Assembly: GCF_002843355.2 (NCBI RefSeq)
Contig: NZ_PJAI02000011.1
Coordinates: 60,964-124,963 of the forward strand
DNA: 64,000 bases
Direction: 5' to 3'
Source: Colwellia echini
Lineage (GTDB): Bacteria > Pseudomonadota > Gammaproteobacteria > Enterobacterales > Alteromonadaceae
Numbering within the stretch: position 1 is the stretch's first letter; each line of letters opens with the position of its first letter. Both the position numbers and the translations under genes were made by a program. Positions 54,410-63,720 of the stretch are shown piece by piece. Under the pieces are notes generated by a model that ran no database searches, was not told the DNA's origin, and worked only from the letters and a program-made list of their open reading frames with translations.

Positions 54410-55227
54410 ATTTGAATCTCTTCGTTGTCATCTCTATCCGTTAATACTAACGAATACTTATACTCAGCGCGTATTATAAAGTTACGTGCTAAATGATATT
54501 TCAAGCCAAAAGCGGCGCTCATTAAGGTATTTTGTCGTTTTTCGCTGTCTGCCAATACACTGTGCGGGTTTGTATTAATAATGCCACCGCCAATACCAAC
54601 ATAAGGCGATATTAATAACTCAGGAAAAGGTTGGCTGATTAGCATAGCTTCATAAACATCGCTATCTGAGATAGCGCCTAAAGCTTTACCCGCAGAGAGT
54701 TCGCCACTGAATACTGAGCTAAAAAGATAGGCTAATTGCACGCTGTAATAATGAGAGTCGTCAAAATTTCCATACATAAAGCCCGCTTCAAAATCTCTGG
54801 CTTGAAAGTCGTTCCATGAAATTTCAGCACTAGTTAAATGTTCGCCTTGCTGTGTGGTTAAACCAAATAGCTCGTCTTGATGTAGCCAACCAATATTGCC
54901 ACGCTTGTCTGTTACTTTTAGCCAACTTGTGCGTTTAACATCAACGGTAAGCTGTTCACCTTGTTCGACAACATGGATAACAGGGTAACCAATACCTGGA
55001 CCCGAGTGTAATTCCACAAAGGCCACTTTAATGATTAGAGTGTTAGACGATTTTTGTTCAGTATTTTGTTCAGATTCATTTGCATGCAAACTAGTGCTGA
55101 ATAAGAAAGTTGCAAAAACAATTCTGACAATCAAAGTAAATTGGCTTACTGAAAAAAGACGCAAGCTAGCTAAGAAAGTAAACAGATTATTCAATAGTAA
55201 CAAACAATTAAAAATTATTATTTTCAT
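54379..55227 (-). CDS. SH3-domain plus outer-membrane barrel protein
   Basis: 282 aa. The signal peptide is long (ending near LHANES, about 52). A bacterial SH3 domain (about 65-125) includes KVAFVELHSGPGIGYPVIHVVEQGE and SWLKVTDKRGNIGWLHQDEL. A beta-barrel (about 140-282) follows, ending WKLGFSVFF. SH3b domains of this type often contact peptidoglycan, so the protein could link the outer membrane and cell wall around the motor complex. Confidence 0.75.
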   Translation of the reverse strand: MKIIIFNCLLLLNNLFTFLASLRLFSVSQFTLIVRIVFATFLFSTSLHANESEQNTEQKSSNTLIIKVAFVELHSGPGIGYPVIHVVEQGEQLTVDVKRTSWLKVTDKRGNIGWLHQDELFGLTTQQGEHLTSAEISWNDFQARDFEAGFMYGNFDDSHYYSVQLAYLFSSVFSGELSAGKALGAISDSDVYEAMLISQPFPELLISPYVGIGGGIINTNPHSVLADSEKRQNTLMSAAFGLKYHLARNFIIRAEYKYSLVLTDRDDNEEIQIWKLGFSVFF

Positions 55228-55248
55228 TATATGGCTTTCATTAATAGG

Positions 55249-58002
55249 TTAATCCTGGCTATAAAATGGGGTGTTATAATATTGCCCCCCAATATCTAAC
55301 CATTCGCTCAATAATTTTAATTCATGAACAGTTAACATATTTTCGTGACGACCCGTTTTGAACAACTCGAAAAATCGCTCACTTTGCCTCGCACCACTAG
55401 TCGATAAAATAGCAGGAACAGTGATTGTTGTCTGTACTGGGATTCGGTTACCTTCCGCGTCTAAAATAAATTCGCCCTCTAAATCCACTTCATAAACAAT
55501 ATTGCCGTTGCTATCAACAACATCTATTAGCTTATTAATCACAATTCCTTCAATCACTTCTTGCTCGGCATCATTAAAAAGTAGTTCACGATACGAGGTT
55601 AGGTGATCTGTTTCATCAGTAGATACGCTGTCAGTTAAATCAAGTTGTCCTGCAGGAACTTGTGCAATGTTATCAATATCAACAGGCCCATGACAGTTAG
55701 TGCAGGTATTATCGGCGAGTAGCTCTGCCGACTCATCATCAAACACTTGACGAGTTAACAGCCAAAGCGGTTGAATGTGATCAACATAATTAACCTGTAG
55801 TCGACAATAAGCGTTCCAACTCGTAAAACAATTGCTGCCTTCAGGCGCTGCGGTTGATAATTCTTGATAGCTATAATTAAGATCTGGGTTTGGTGTAGAA
55901 ATATCTGGGTTAGTCCATTTATCTTTATAAGTTATATCTGCTGAAAGTTCAGCCAAACCGTTAACCATTTCATCGGCTTGCGCCATCGTTTGTCCGAGTT
56001 GCGGAATAATATTTTCTGAGGCATTCGGGTAAGTAGAACCTCCTATAGCAGCGCCACTATTGATACTTGCAGCTTGTGCTTCTATTCGCCCATGAGGTAA
56101 CTCACTTTGCTGAGTATGACAACCATTACATTCTAGTGTTTCACCTGCTTTAACACTGATCCATTGTCTGTGTCTGCCACCAATACGCTGACCATTACCG
56201 TCTAATACACTTATTGCTAAAGGTACATTAGCAGGAATTTTAACTTTTACTGAACCATCGGGCTGAATAGGCGTGTAACCTACAATTTCACGCATTAGCT
56301 GATTGCGGCTTCTACCAAAATCAGTATTTGGAATACGTTTAACTTCACGTGGCGGTAGGGGAACACCACGAACGATGCGTAAAAAACGTGCAGGTAAATC
56401 TTCAGCCCTAGTTATACTAGGATCACGTAAAGCGCTAATGCCTTGTGGGTTACTATTACTGATTGAAGAATCACTACCGTCGATATCATAAACACTACGA
56501 ATATGAATAGCGGCTGCTTGTTCGTTCGCCAGTTCCGCAATAAGACCGTTACCAAGTGTTTTATCTGCAATAAAAGCGGGTGCATTGTTAGTTGCTTGCA
56601 TCACAATAGCTTCGCTGATCATATTGTCTTCGGTTGTTTTAGCGACAATTTGTTGAGTATGGGTGTTACCGTTATATAACCATAATTCATACCAAGGTGT
56701 TGCTAACTCAACGCCTTGCTCTACTAATTTTTCAGGAGAGAACTCTTCAGGAGATAATTGGCCACAAGATTTAATGGTTTCTTCATTCGTGCCCGTATTT
56801 ATAGTTACTCGGCATAAATCCCAGCTTAATAAAAATCTATTACTGTTATCAGGCATAGGGAATAAATGACTTAAACGCCCTGCACTATTAATTTCATCTA
56901 AGAAATTAAAATTATAAAAGTCATCTGAAAATAAATCACTTTGTGCGTTGCTTTCATTGATATTTGCTGCTGAAGCGAGTGTTTGTTGGTTATCAATAAA
57001 CTGATCAATATTTATTAACACAGGCCTTTTTTGATACCCCACGCTTTGTTCTGATGTTAATAATAACAATACATCGCCATTCGGCATTTGCTGTGGTTTT
57101 ACATAATCAATATCGTATTCTTCATCATCTAAAGTAATTCTTTGAGAGTGCCAACCATAAATAAGTTGATTATCAGTACCATCAGGATTCATACGATATA
57201 AGTTGATCTTATTAATACCGCCCATAGTATCCCAGCGGCTATATAAAATTCGTCCATCTTGTAAAACTAATGGGTAAATATCGTTACTCATATTAAAACT
57301 GACTTGTTGAATATCACTGCCATCAGCTTGCATAACATGAATATTAAATGCGGAATCTTCTCCTGACTCATTAGTCGCCGTATATTGAGGCTTACCTTCA
57401 TCTAACAAAATGGCGCGGGATAAACGCTGACGAGTTGAAGCAAAAATAATACGGCCATCAGGTAGGAAAGATGCCATAAGATCATCGCCCTGCTCGGCAA
57501 TAACTTCACTACTTATAACAGGTAGGAAGCTTTTATCACTTTGTTGGTAGCGCCAGATATTCCACTTGGGTTGTTCGTCATCGTCGGCATCTTCTATTTC
57601 TGGTGCTCGAATAGAAACCAAAAATGACTGTCCGTCAGCTGATACACTTAAATCACGAATATCAATAGCTTGAGCTATGTCTTCAGATAAAACTTCACTA
57701 TCGGTTTCGCTATCAACAACAAAGAGATTAGCGGTGAGAGAAGTCTTAGGGGAATCAGCGAAAGCGTTATTTTTTATAATAAGCGCGGCGCCTGCATTAA
57801 ACTCTGCGGGATTACGAGCAGAAAACGACACAGGAGTTAACTCTTCTTCTCCTACGCGGTTCAGGCTTCGTTCAATATAAACCACAGGATATTCAACGAG
57901 TACCGGATCTGTTTGTCCATTTTCTTGTATTGTTTGATCATTGCAGCCTGTAATCAATAAAGCTACAAGTGCAAATCCGCTACACCATAGCTTCGGATTC
58001 AT
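55249..58002 (-). CDS. Heme-motif lipoprotein, HzsA-related (beta-propeller plus CXXCH)
   Basis: 917 aa from the ATG at 58002, which has an AGG ribosome site. The lipobox is LLITGC. The first 500 residues show repeated blades (such as GQSFLVSIRAPEI, DLMASFLPDGRIIFASTRQR, QDGRILYSRWDTMGGINKINLYRMNPDG) typical of TolB-like propellers. Two CXXCH motifs follow: CNGCH at about 624 and CTNCH at about 767. The overall layout corresponds to what I recall as HzsA-related proteins (middle region of hydrazine synthase alpha). Hydrazine metabolism is not implied. First gene of the leftward unit, divergent from the other cytochrome-like genes. Confidence 0.7.
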   Translation of the reverse strand: MNPKLWCSGFALVALLITGCNDQTIQENGQTDPVLVEYPVVYIERSLNRVGEEELTPVSFSARNPAEFNAGAALIIKNNAFADSPKTSLTANLFVVDSETDSEVLSEDIAQAIDIRDLSVSADGQSFLVSIRAPEIEDADDDEQPKWNIWRYQQSDKSFLPVISSEVIAEQGDDLMASFLPDGRIIFASTRQRLSRAILLDEGKPQYTATNESGEDSAFNIHVMQADGSDIQQVSFNMSNDIYPLVLQDGRILYSRWDTMGGINKINLYRMNPDGTDNQLIYGWHSQRITLDDEEYDIDYVKPQQMPNGDVLLLLTSEQSVGYQKRPVLINIDQFIDNQQTLASAANINESNAQSDLFSDDFYNFNFLDEINSAGRLSHLFPMPDNSNRFLLSWDLCRVTINTGTNEETIKSCGQLSPEEFSPEKLVEQGVELATPWYELWLYNGNTHTQQIVAKTTEDNMISEAIVMQATNNAPAFIADKTLGNGLIAELANEQAAAIHIRSVYDIDGSDSSISNSNPQGISALRDPSITRAEDLPARFLRIVRGVPLPPREVKRIPNTDFGRSRNQLMREIVGYTPIQPDGSVKVKIPANVPLAISVLDGNGQRIGGRHRQWISVKAGETLECNGCHTQQSELPHGRIEAQAASINSGAAIGGSTYPNASENIIPQLGQTMAQADEMVNGLAELSADITYKDKWTNPDISTPNPDLNYSYQELSTAAPEGSNCFTSWNAYCRLQVNYVDHIQPLWLLTRQVFDDESAELLADNTCTNCHGPVDIDNIAQVPAGQLDLTDSVSTDETDHLTSYRELLFNDAEQEVIEGIVINKLIDVVDSNGNIVYEVDLEGEFILDAEGNRIPVQTTITVPAILSTSGARQSERFFELFKTGRHENMLTVHELKLLSEWLDIGGQYYNTPFYSQD

Positions 58003-58218
58003 GCATATACCTAAATAATAAAAACTAAAATTGTTAAAAAATCTAAAAACCTTTAAAAACAATACTATGAAATGTTGAGTTTGAGGTTCATTTACCTAGT
58101 GAATTATCGACTGTAATACCCGTTGAAATAATTCATTTGCTCGTTCATACATCATTATATACACTGTACTATATATCAAAGTAACAAAGTTGCAACATCG
58201 CATCTTCAAGGAGCCTGT
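58003..58218. promoter_or_regulatory. Divergent promoter region of the two-unit cluster
   Basis: About 216 bases between the two first genes. Rightward, TTGCTC (58137-58142) and TACACT (58160-58165) are 17 bases apart. AAGGAG (58208-58213) precedes the ATG by 5 bases. Leftward, an ATTATA/TATCAA pair has only a 14-base spacer. A shared control region is likely, but the exact promoters are uncertain. Confidence 0.4.
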
Positions 58219-59523
58219 ATGGAGATGTCACTCCCCCAGCGCATTAAGCGCTTAAAAAAAAGCAGTTATACATTAAAAAACAATAGATTGAGTACTTTTG
58301 TTAGGCATATAAAACATAGTTTTGTAACTATAATGTTAATGGTGCTATCAAGCCTAATTATCACTATTTCGTTTACGGTTCAGGCCTCAAGTTTAGAGCA
58401 AGCTAAACGGTTGCATGATCGTATTACGGGTGTGCCGCCTTCAATAACAACACTAATTCAAATGAGTGAGTTAATTGAGCAAGGCAAAGCCAATGAAGCG
58501 GCTTATATTGCTATGGAGTCTCCTGAGTTTTACTCAACTACCTTAAAAGTTTTTGCCAGCCCTTGGACTAATGAAGATCAAGATATATTTGAACCATTAA
58601 ATGATTATAGTGCGACTGTCATTGGTGTTATCCGTGATGACATTGATTTTAGACAAATTCTTCAAGGTGATTTTACTTACATTGGTAAGCCTGAACTTAA
58701 TTTAACACCTTACAGTAAGGTAAATAATACTCATTATGATGAATTAGAAAGTAAGTTCACTAACTTGGCAGAAGGCTTAATACAAGTTAGTCAGTCAAGT
58801 TTAAATGGTTTACCAAGTACAGCAACAGCAGGCGTATTAACTTCTCGCGCCGCGGCTAAAGCTTTTTTTTATTTAGGCACTAACCGCGCCATGCTCCGCT
58901 TTACCTTGATGAATCATTTATGTACCGACTTAGAGCCTTTAAAAGATAACACCCTGCCACCTGATAGAATTAGACAAGATGTTAGCCGTAGCCCCGGCGG
59001 TGATAGTCGATTATTTATTAATAACTGCTCTGGCTGTCATACGGGTATGGATCCATTAGCTCAAGCGTTTGCTTATTATGATTATCAGTTTGATAGTGAA
59101 ACTGATCCCGACGCTCTTAATGGCTCGATAGATTATAACCAAGCAGCTGATATTGACAGTGCTACAGGCACACGAGTAAAAGCAAAATATCATTTTAATG
59201 CCAGCAGTTTTCCTTACGGTTTTGTCACAACTAATGATGATTGGCAAAATTATTGGCGTGAAGGCACCAATCAACGCTTAGGCTGGGATCAATCATTACC
59301 CGGAAAAGGCAGTGGCATGAAATCTTTAGGAGAAGAGCTTGCTAATAGTGAAGCTTTTGCGCAGTGCCAAGTTAAAAAAGTATTTAAAGCGGTATGCTTA
59401 CGTGATGCAGAAAGCAGTGATGATTTATCACAAATACAATTATCAACTAGCTCTTTTAAACAACATTCATATCAACTTAAGCAAGTCTTTGCTGAAGTTG
59501 GTGCATATTGCATGGGAGAGTAA
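58219..59523 (+). CDS. Exported CXXCH protein, DUF1588/DUF1592-like
   Basis: 434 aa. A signal anchor or signal peptide (about 35-55, ending VQASS) follows a basic leader. The helical body resembles PSD1-type cytochrome-associated domains: LTSRAAAKAFFYLGTNRAMLRFTLMNHLCTDLEPL, then NNCSGCHTGMDPLAQAFAYYDY with CSGCH at 270-274. This C-x-x-C-H-x-x-MDPL pattern is like the DUF1588 domain of planctomycete and gammaproteobacterial cytochrome operons. The stop overlaps the next start (TAATG). Confidence 0.6.
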   Translation: MEMSLPQRIKRLKKSSYTLKNNRLSTFVRHIKHSFVTIMLMVLSSLIITISFTVQASSLEQAKRLHDRITGVPPSITTLIQMSELIEQGKANEAAYIAMESPEFYSTTLKVFASPWTNEDQDIFEPLNDYSATVIGVIRDDIDFRQILQGDFTYIGKPELNLTPYSKVNNTHYDELESKFTNLAEGLIQVSQSSLNGLPSTATAGVLTSRAAAKAFFYLGTNRAMLRFTLMNHLCTDLEPLKDNTLPPDRIRQDVSRSPGGDSRLFINNCSGCHTGMDPLAQAFAYYDYQFDSETDPDALNGSIDYNQAADIDSATGTRVKAKYHFNASSFPYGFVTTNDDWQNYWREGTNQRLGWDQSLPGKGSGMKSLGEELANSEAFAQCQVKKVFKAVCLRDAESSDDLSQIQLSTSSFKQHSYQLKQVFAEVGAYCMGE

Positions 59524-62024
59524 TGATGTATTTTCCAGCTCAATGTAAACAACCAATTAGTCCGCTAATCAATAAAGCAGTTCATCAATCTATCAAACAA
59601 GTAAAAATCTATTTATTACTAAGTCTGGTATTATTAGTTAGTGCATGTGGTGATTCTAAAGTAGAAGAAAAACCACCTATTATCCAAGATACTGGTAACG
59701 CGCAATATACGGGTCCCGCGCCAACCACTGAAGACATTCAAAAATTTAAAACTGCGCTTTGGGATAATATGTCAGCGACAGATCGTTGTGGCTCATGTCA
59801 TACAGAAGGTAATCAAGCGCCTTATTTTGCCAGTAGAGAAAATGTAAATGATGCTTATGCAGCTACAAACCTGCTAGTCACTCTAAGTAAACCAGAAGAT
59901 TCTCGCTTAGTAACCAAAGTCGCTGGTGGTCACAATTGTTGGTTAGATAGTGATCAAGCCTGTGGTGAAACTATGCAGCAATGGATAAAACTGTGGGCTG
60001 ATGACAGAGTTAGCACTGCCAACACCATTGAATTAAAAGCACCGGTAATTAAAGAGCCAGGTAGCAGTAAAAACTTCCCTGTTGATAATACTTTATTCGC
60101 TACACATGTTTACCCTATTGTGACTCAATATTGTGCAAGTTGTCATAATGAAGCTTCAAGTACCGCTCAATCACCTTTCTTTGCTAGTGATGATATAGAT
60201 AAAGCCTATGAAATTGCCAAGCAGGTTATCAATTTAGAAAATCCTGAAAAATCACGTTTAGTGCTGCGTTTACGCAGCGAGTTTCATAATTGTTGGAATG
60301 ATTGTGCTACTAACAGCGATGAAATGGAAACCGCTATCCAAGCAATGAGCGACGAAATTAGTGTTGATATAATATCGCCAGAGATGGTGATATCCAAATC
60401 ACTATTACTTACCGATGGTTTAGTTGCTTCAAGTGGTGGACGCTTTGAAACCGATGTTATTGCCTTATATCAGTTTAAAACGGGTAGCGGTAACACTGCT
60501 TATGATACTTCGGGTATATCTCCTGCCGCTAACTTAACTTTAACGGGCAATGTTGAATGGTTAGGTAGTTGGGGTTTATCATTTACCAATGGTAAAGCAC
60601 AAGCAAGTACGGCAAATAGTAAAAAGATTCATGATTTAATTACTTCAACCAATGAGTTTTCTGTTGAAGCTTGGGTTACACCAAACAATGTATCGCAAGA
60701 AGGTCCCGCAAGAATTGTCAGTTATTCTGCAGGTGATAGCGATAGAAACTTTACCCTAGGGCAAACGCTTTATAATTATGACTTTATGCTACAAACTGCC
60801 GACAGTGATAGTAATGGCACTCCGACACTCAGCACACCAAACGATGATGAAGTATTACAAGCTACATTACAGCATGTTGTACTGACTTATTCAGCCATTG
60901 AAGGTCGCCGTATTTATGTTAACGGAAAACTAATAGAGATTACTGATGAGGCAATTTCGCCACTTGCAAGCTGGGATGACAGTTTTGCTTTAATATTAGG
61001 CCGAGAAGCCTCAAACAATCATGTCTGGCAAGGTAACATTCGTTTGTTAGCTATTTATAATCGTGCCATAACCCAAGCTAATATTGCGCAAAATTATAAT
61101 GTTGGCGTAGGTGAAAAGTTCTTTTTATTATTCTCTGTAAGCGAACTAGTCGAGCTAGCCAATACGTATATATTATTCGAAGTGAGCCAGTACGATAATT
61201 ACAGTTATTTATTTACTAATCCTAGTTTAGTGAATTTAGACGGGAAAACCTTGCCTGATGATACTTTATTGAAAGGTTTGCGCATTGGCGTTAATGGTAA
61301 AGAAAGTGCGCAAGGGCAAACGTATGCAAACCTTACAAAAAATTTATCTGCAAGTCAGGCGATTACTGAGCCATTAGCACTTTCTCCTCTAGGCACTATT
61401 ATCGCCTTAGATAAAGGTGCGAGTAATGATGAATTTTTCTTATCATTTGAGCAACTTGGCGAACATAGTAATGTAAGGTCAGCTAATGCATTTACCGCCC
61501 CTACTGATACCTTTAATACAACAGATAGCGCTAAAATAGGTTTACGTAACTTTGCCCAAATCAATGCTAGCATGAGCGTATTAACAGGTGTAAATAAAGC
61601 ATCAGAAAATGTAGCTAAAGTTTATGAACTGGTTAAACAGCAACTGCCAACCCTAACAAGTATCGAAACCTTTATTTCAGCGCAGCAAATGGGTATTACG
61701 CAATTAGCTATTGCCTATTGCGATGCGGCTATTGAAGATAATAGCATTCGCGAAACATGGTTTCCTGATATTGATTTAAACGAACCGCCTGCTGATATTT
61801 TTAACGACGCAGGTAAAGCAAATTTAATTAACCCGTTATTAGAGCAATTAATGCCGTCAAGTTTAACTACTCAACCGGATAAGTCAGGGGTTTATACTGA
61901 ATTAGATGCTCTAACAACCCGTTTAGCACAATGTGGCAGTAATTGTGCAGCCAACAGAAGTAAAAGCATTGCTAAAGCTAACTGTGCTGCAGTATTAGCT
62001 AGTGCCGTTATGCTGGTTCAGTAA
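59523..62024 (+). CDS. LamG-domain lipoprotein with two CXXCH motifs
   Basis: 833 aa from the ATG at 59523 (TAATG coupling). The lipobox is LLVSAC (Cys at about 42). Two CXXCH motifs, CGSCH (89-93) and CASCH (204-208), lie in repeated units (ENVNDAYAATNLLVTLSKPEDSRLV / DDIDKAYEIAKQVINLENPEKSRLV), so the N-terminus is a duplicated cytochrome-like domain. A LamG/concanavalin fold (about 325-530, VIALYQFKTGSGNTAYDTSG; FSVEAWVTPNNVSQEGPARIVSYS) follows. The C-terminal domain is unknown. Carbohydrate or surface binding is plausible. Confidence 0.75.
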   Translation: MMYFPAQCKQPISPLINKAVHQSIKQVKIYLLLSLVLLVSACGDSKVEEKPPIIQDTGNAQYTGPAPTTEDIQKFKTALWDNMSATDRCGSCHTEGNQAPYFASRENVNDAYAATNLLVTLSKPEDSRLVTKVAGGHNCWLDSDQACGETMQQWIKLWADDRVSTANTIELKAPVIKEPGSSKNFPVDNTLFATHVYPIVTQYCASCHNEASSTAQSPFFASDDIDKAYEIAKQVINLENPEKSRLVLRLRSEFHNCWNDCATNSDEMETAIQAMSDEISVDIISPEMVISKSLLLTDGLVASSGGRFETDVIALYQFKTGSGNTAYDTSGISPAANLTLTGNVEWLGSWGLSFTNGKAQASTANSKKIHDLITSTNEFSVEAWVTPNNVSQEGPARIVSYSAGDSDRNFTLGQTLYNYDFMLQTADSDSNGTPTLSTPNDDEVLQATLQHVVLTYSAIEGRRIYVNGKLIEITDEAISPLASWDDSFALILGREASNNHVWQGNIRLLAIYNRAITQANIAQNYNVGVGEKFFLLFSVSELVELANTYILFEVSQYDNYSYLFTNPSLVNLDGKTLPDDTLLKGLRIGVNGKESAQGQTYANLTKNLSASQAITEPLALSPLGTIIALDKGASNDEFFLSFEQLGEHSNVRSANAFTAPTDTFNTTDSAKIGLRNFAQINASMSVLTGVNKASENVAKVYELVKQQLPTLTSIETFISAQQMGITQLAIAYCDAAIEDNSIRETWFPDIDLNEPPADIFNDAGKANLINPLLEQLMPSSLTTQPDKSGVYTELDALTTRLAQCGSNCAANRSKSIAKANCAAVLASAVMLVQ

Positions 62025-62079
62025 CATTTAACATAAAAATAATGACTGAACCTTTAGAAAAGTAAAATAGGAAGTACCC

Positions 62080-63663
62080 ATGAGAAAAACTAAACATTTT
62101 CAACCTAATGAACCTTTGTTATTTGGTGATCATAAAGCGCCGATGACACGTCGAGACTTCATTTCTGCTGGCCTTAAAACTGGTGGCCATGCGGTTGCTG
62201 GTTTATCTGTTTTTTCTCTATTAGCTAACTCAAAGCAAGCCAACGCAGCTCTTTCAAGTGATATAGAAGCACTAAGAGATAGTTGTGGTATCAGTGCTCA
62301 AGGCGCGGGGAAAATTCCTTTTATCAGTTTTGACTTAGCTGGTGGTGCCAATATATCTGGATCTAATGTATTAGTAGGTGGCTTAGGTGGGCAACAAGAT
62401 TTTTTATCTACCGCAGGTTATAGCAAGCTGGGGATACCTGGGGATATGGCACCAAACATTGCCAATCCTGACACTATGCAATCAGATTTTGTTAATACCG
62501 ATCTCGGATTAGCTTTTCATTCTGATTCAGCATTTCTACGCGGTATTTTAGAAAAAGTATCAGCAGATACCGCAGCAAAAATTAATGGCGCAGTTATTCC
62601 AAGTCGCTCTGATAATGACACTTCTAACAATCCTCATAATCCAATGTATGCAATTGCAGCCGCAGGAGCTAATGGTTCATTAATGCCTCTTGTAGGTTCA
62701 CGTAATACTGACTCTGGCGGCAACTCAATGGCACCAGCAAGTTTCATTGACTTAAGCGTACGTCCAACCAAAATAGACCGACCTAGCGATGTAACCGGTT
62801 TAGTCGATGTAGGGGATTTATTTGATATTCTTTCACAACAAGATGCAGTAGCAGTGATGGAAAGCATACAACGGGTTAGCGCGCAAAAAATGGCAAAAGT
62901 AAACAGCCAAGTAACCCGTGATGATGTAATTAAAGATATGGTTAATTGCGGTTATGTTAAAAGTGCCGACCTCGCTGATAGATTTGGTGATCCAACCACT
63001 TTAGATCCTGTTGCCGATGTTGATATTGTGGGCCCCGGCGGCATATTCACTCTGGCTGAATTTGACGGCGAACGCGAATTTCAAAAAACAGCTTCTATCA
63101 TGAAATTAGTGGTGAACGGTTATTCTGGTGCCGGTACAGTGACTATGGGCGGCTTTGATTACCACACTGGAGATCGCAGCACAGGAGAACTTCGTGATTT
63201 ACGTGCAGGTCGCTGTATGGGCGCTTGTTTAGAATATGCAGCAAGACGTAATCAACCATTAATGATGTATGTCTTTAGTGATGGCTCTGTTGCTAGTAAT
63301 GGCCGTATTGATGAATCAATGGATGGTCGTGGTAAAGGTGAATGGACTGGTGATAACTCGTCAACTGGCGCTTCATTTTTCTTAGTGTTTAATCCTAGCG
63401 GCAAACCAGAGTTAATGGGCGGAAATGCTGACACCCAAGCGCGTAATCAACAGATAGGTTTTATGCGCCCTGACGCTTCTGTAGAAACAGCTTCAGCACC
63501 TTCAGCTAACAACGTTAACCTATTAGTACAAACTGTGTTATTAAATTATATGGCGCTGCATGGTGAACAAAACCAGTTTTCAACCTTAGTTCCAGGCCAA
63601 GGTTTGGGTAATAGCACCATGTTAGATTCACTAACCGCATTTCAACCTATATACACAGGTTAA
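62080..63663 (+). CDS. Tat-exported DUF1501-like protein
   Basis: 527 aa. The twin-arginine signal is MTRRDFISAGLKTGG with hydrophobic VAGLSVFSLLA and a cleavage region near ANA. The mature domain begins IPFISFDLAGGANISGSNV. It contains GGFDYHTGDRSTGELRDLRAG and MMYVFSDGSVASNGRIDESM, resembling the alkaline-phosphatase/sulfatase-like DUF1501 fold. I could not verify the catalytic metal ligands. Partner genes with CXXCH/DUF1588-type proteins are typical for DUF1501. It is the last gene of the rightward unit. The activity is unknown. Confidence 0.65.
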   Translation: MRKTKHFQPNEPLLFGDHKAPMTRRDFISAGLKTGGHAVAGLSVFSLLANSKQANAALSSDIEALRDSCGISAQGAGKIPFISFDLAGGANISGSNVLVGGLGGQQDFLSTAGYSKLGIPGDMAPNIANPDTMQSDFVNTDLGLAFHSDSAFLRGILEKVSADTAAKINGAVIPSRSDNDTSNNPHNPMYAIAAAGANGSLMPLVGSRNTDSGGNSMAPASFIDLSVRPTKIDRPSDVTGLVDVGDLFDILSQQDAVAVMESIQRVSAQKMAKVNSQVTRDDVIKDMVNCGYVKSADLADRFGDPTTLDPVADVDIVGPGGIFTLAEFDGEREFQKTASIMKLVVNGYSGAGTVTMGGFDYHTGDRSTGELRDLRAGRCMGACLEYAARRNQPLMMYVFSDGSVASNGRIDESMDGRGKGEWTGDNSSTGASFFLVFNPSGKPELMGGNADTQARNQQIGFMRPDASVETASAPSANNVNLLVQTVLLNYMALHGEQNQFSTLVPGQGLGNSTMLDSLTAFQPIYTG

Positions 63664-63720
63664 CAACACATAAAGCAATCCGATAACAGACAGAAAACAA
63701 GCAGGTTGTTCCAACCTGTT

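Noticed and set aside
55249..58002. Hydrazine synthase (anammox) function from HzsA similarity
   Set aside because: Only a domain-level resemblance; other synthase subunits are absent and the organism type does not fit anammox.
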